DNA from: Bacteroidia bacterium
Lineage (GTDB): Bacteria; Bacteroidota; Bacteroidia; JABEUT01
Length of the DNA stretch: 6,174 bases
Assembly (NCBI GenBank): GCA_013044305.1
Contig: JABEUT010000320.1
Coordinates: 1 to 6,174 of the forward strand
Reading direction: 5' to 3'
Position numbers and translations under genes: made by a program. This document shows positions 6,119-6,174 of the stretch, one piece after another. The stretch's first letter is position 1. Each line of letters starts with the position of its first letter. The notes beneath the pieces are model-generated. The model was not told the origin of the DNA. It did not search any database and was given only the letters and a program-made list of their open reading frames with translations.

Positions 6119-6174
6119 ACTGCGGGTAAAATGGCTAAAAAGCGTCTGGGTATTGGCTTTTGTGCCTGTCGCAC

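Larger units (their letters stand above)
5767..6174. other. Gene-free stretch upstream of the operon, rich in palindromes
   Basis: I find no convincing coding sequence here on either strand; frames are short and broken by stops. The stretch holds a 7-bp inverted repeat at 5791-5810, a wobble-containing 9-bp hairpin flanked by two CCCT-R-TTGGGT copies (5864-5922), a segment CATTGCGAGGAAT near 5969-5981 that resembles dispersed repeats I recall from Bacteroidota genomes, and a palindromic block at 6024-6118. It reads as accumulated repeat DNA between genes. Confidence 0.6.

Noticed and set aside
6046..6174. Minus-strand open frame entering from the right edge, 42 codons to a TGA at 6048-6046
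   Set aside because: It runs through the palindromic repeat and lacks a visible start. Its translation (such as SLHQGKEQKNEQ) looks like the spurious proteins such repeats yield.
6131..6174. Plus-strand ATG at 6131 beginning MAKKRLGIGF and running off the edge
   Set aside because: Only 14 codons are visible, it lies within or next to the repeat element, and no promoter precedes it. It cannot be told from chance.

Overview
The window looks like a chromosomal segment from a member of the Bacteroidota. Three things point there: a DUF4270-type lipoprotein, a short single-domain 'glycogen/starch synthase' of the Bacteroidota type, and TAnnTTTG-like -7 promoter boxes ahead of each transcription unit, with no convincing Shine-Dalgarno sequences. 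A long SBBP-type beta-propeller protein also fits. The family assignments come from reading the translations; no database search was run, and genus cannot be given.

All four protein genes lie on the minus strand, so they read from right to left. The right end (about 5624-6174) has no convincing gene. It holds the promoter and leader of the first operon, then palindromic, repeat-like DNA that runs to the window edge. Next is a 276-residue GT5-type starch/glycogen synthase domain protein (5623-4793). Its stop overlaps the start of a 469-residue DUF4270 lipoprotein (4800-3391), so the two form a tight, probably translationally coupled pair. After a 172-bp gap with its own candidate promoter comes a complete glmS (3218-1380), encoding glutamine--fructose-6-phosphate aminotransferase. 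A 227-bp gap holds a probable terminator and a further promoter candidate. The last gene is a secreted SBBP-repeat protein (1152 down to the left edge), whose C-terminus lies outside the window.

glmS makes glucosamine-6-phosphate for peptidoglycan and LPS precursors. The GT5-like protein may touch sugar-nucleotide metabolism, but it lacks the usual C-terminal domain and key motifs, so its activity is doubtful. The DUF4270 lipoprotein is an envelope protein of unknown role. The order GT5-like, DUF4270, glmS is one I recall as common in Bacteroidota, often with panC next to the GT5-like gene. No panC is visible here, and its usual place is taken by repeat-rich DNA. The propeller gene is visibly more AT-rich than the other three and looks like an accessory gene.

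No undescribed multi-gene system is evident. The items most worth a second look are the degenerate single-domain GT5 protein coupled to a lipoprotein, and the palindromic repeat at the right edge.
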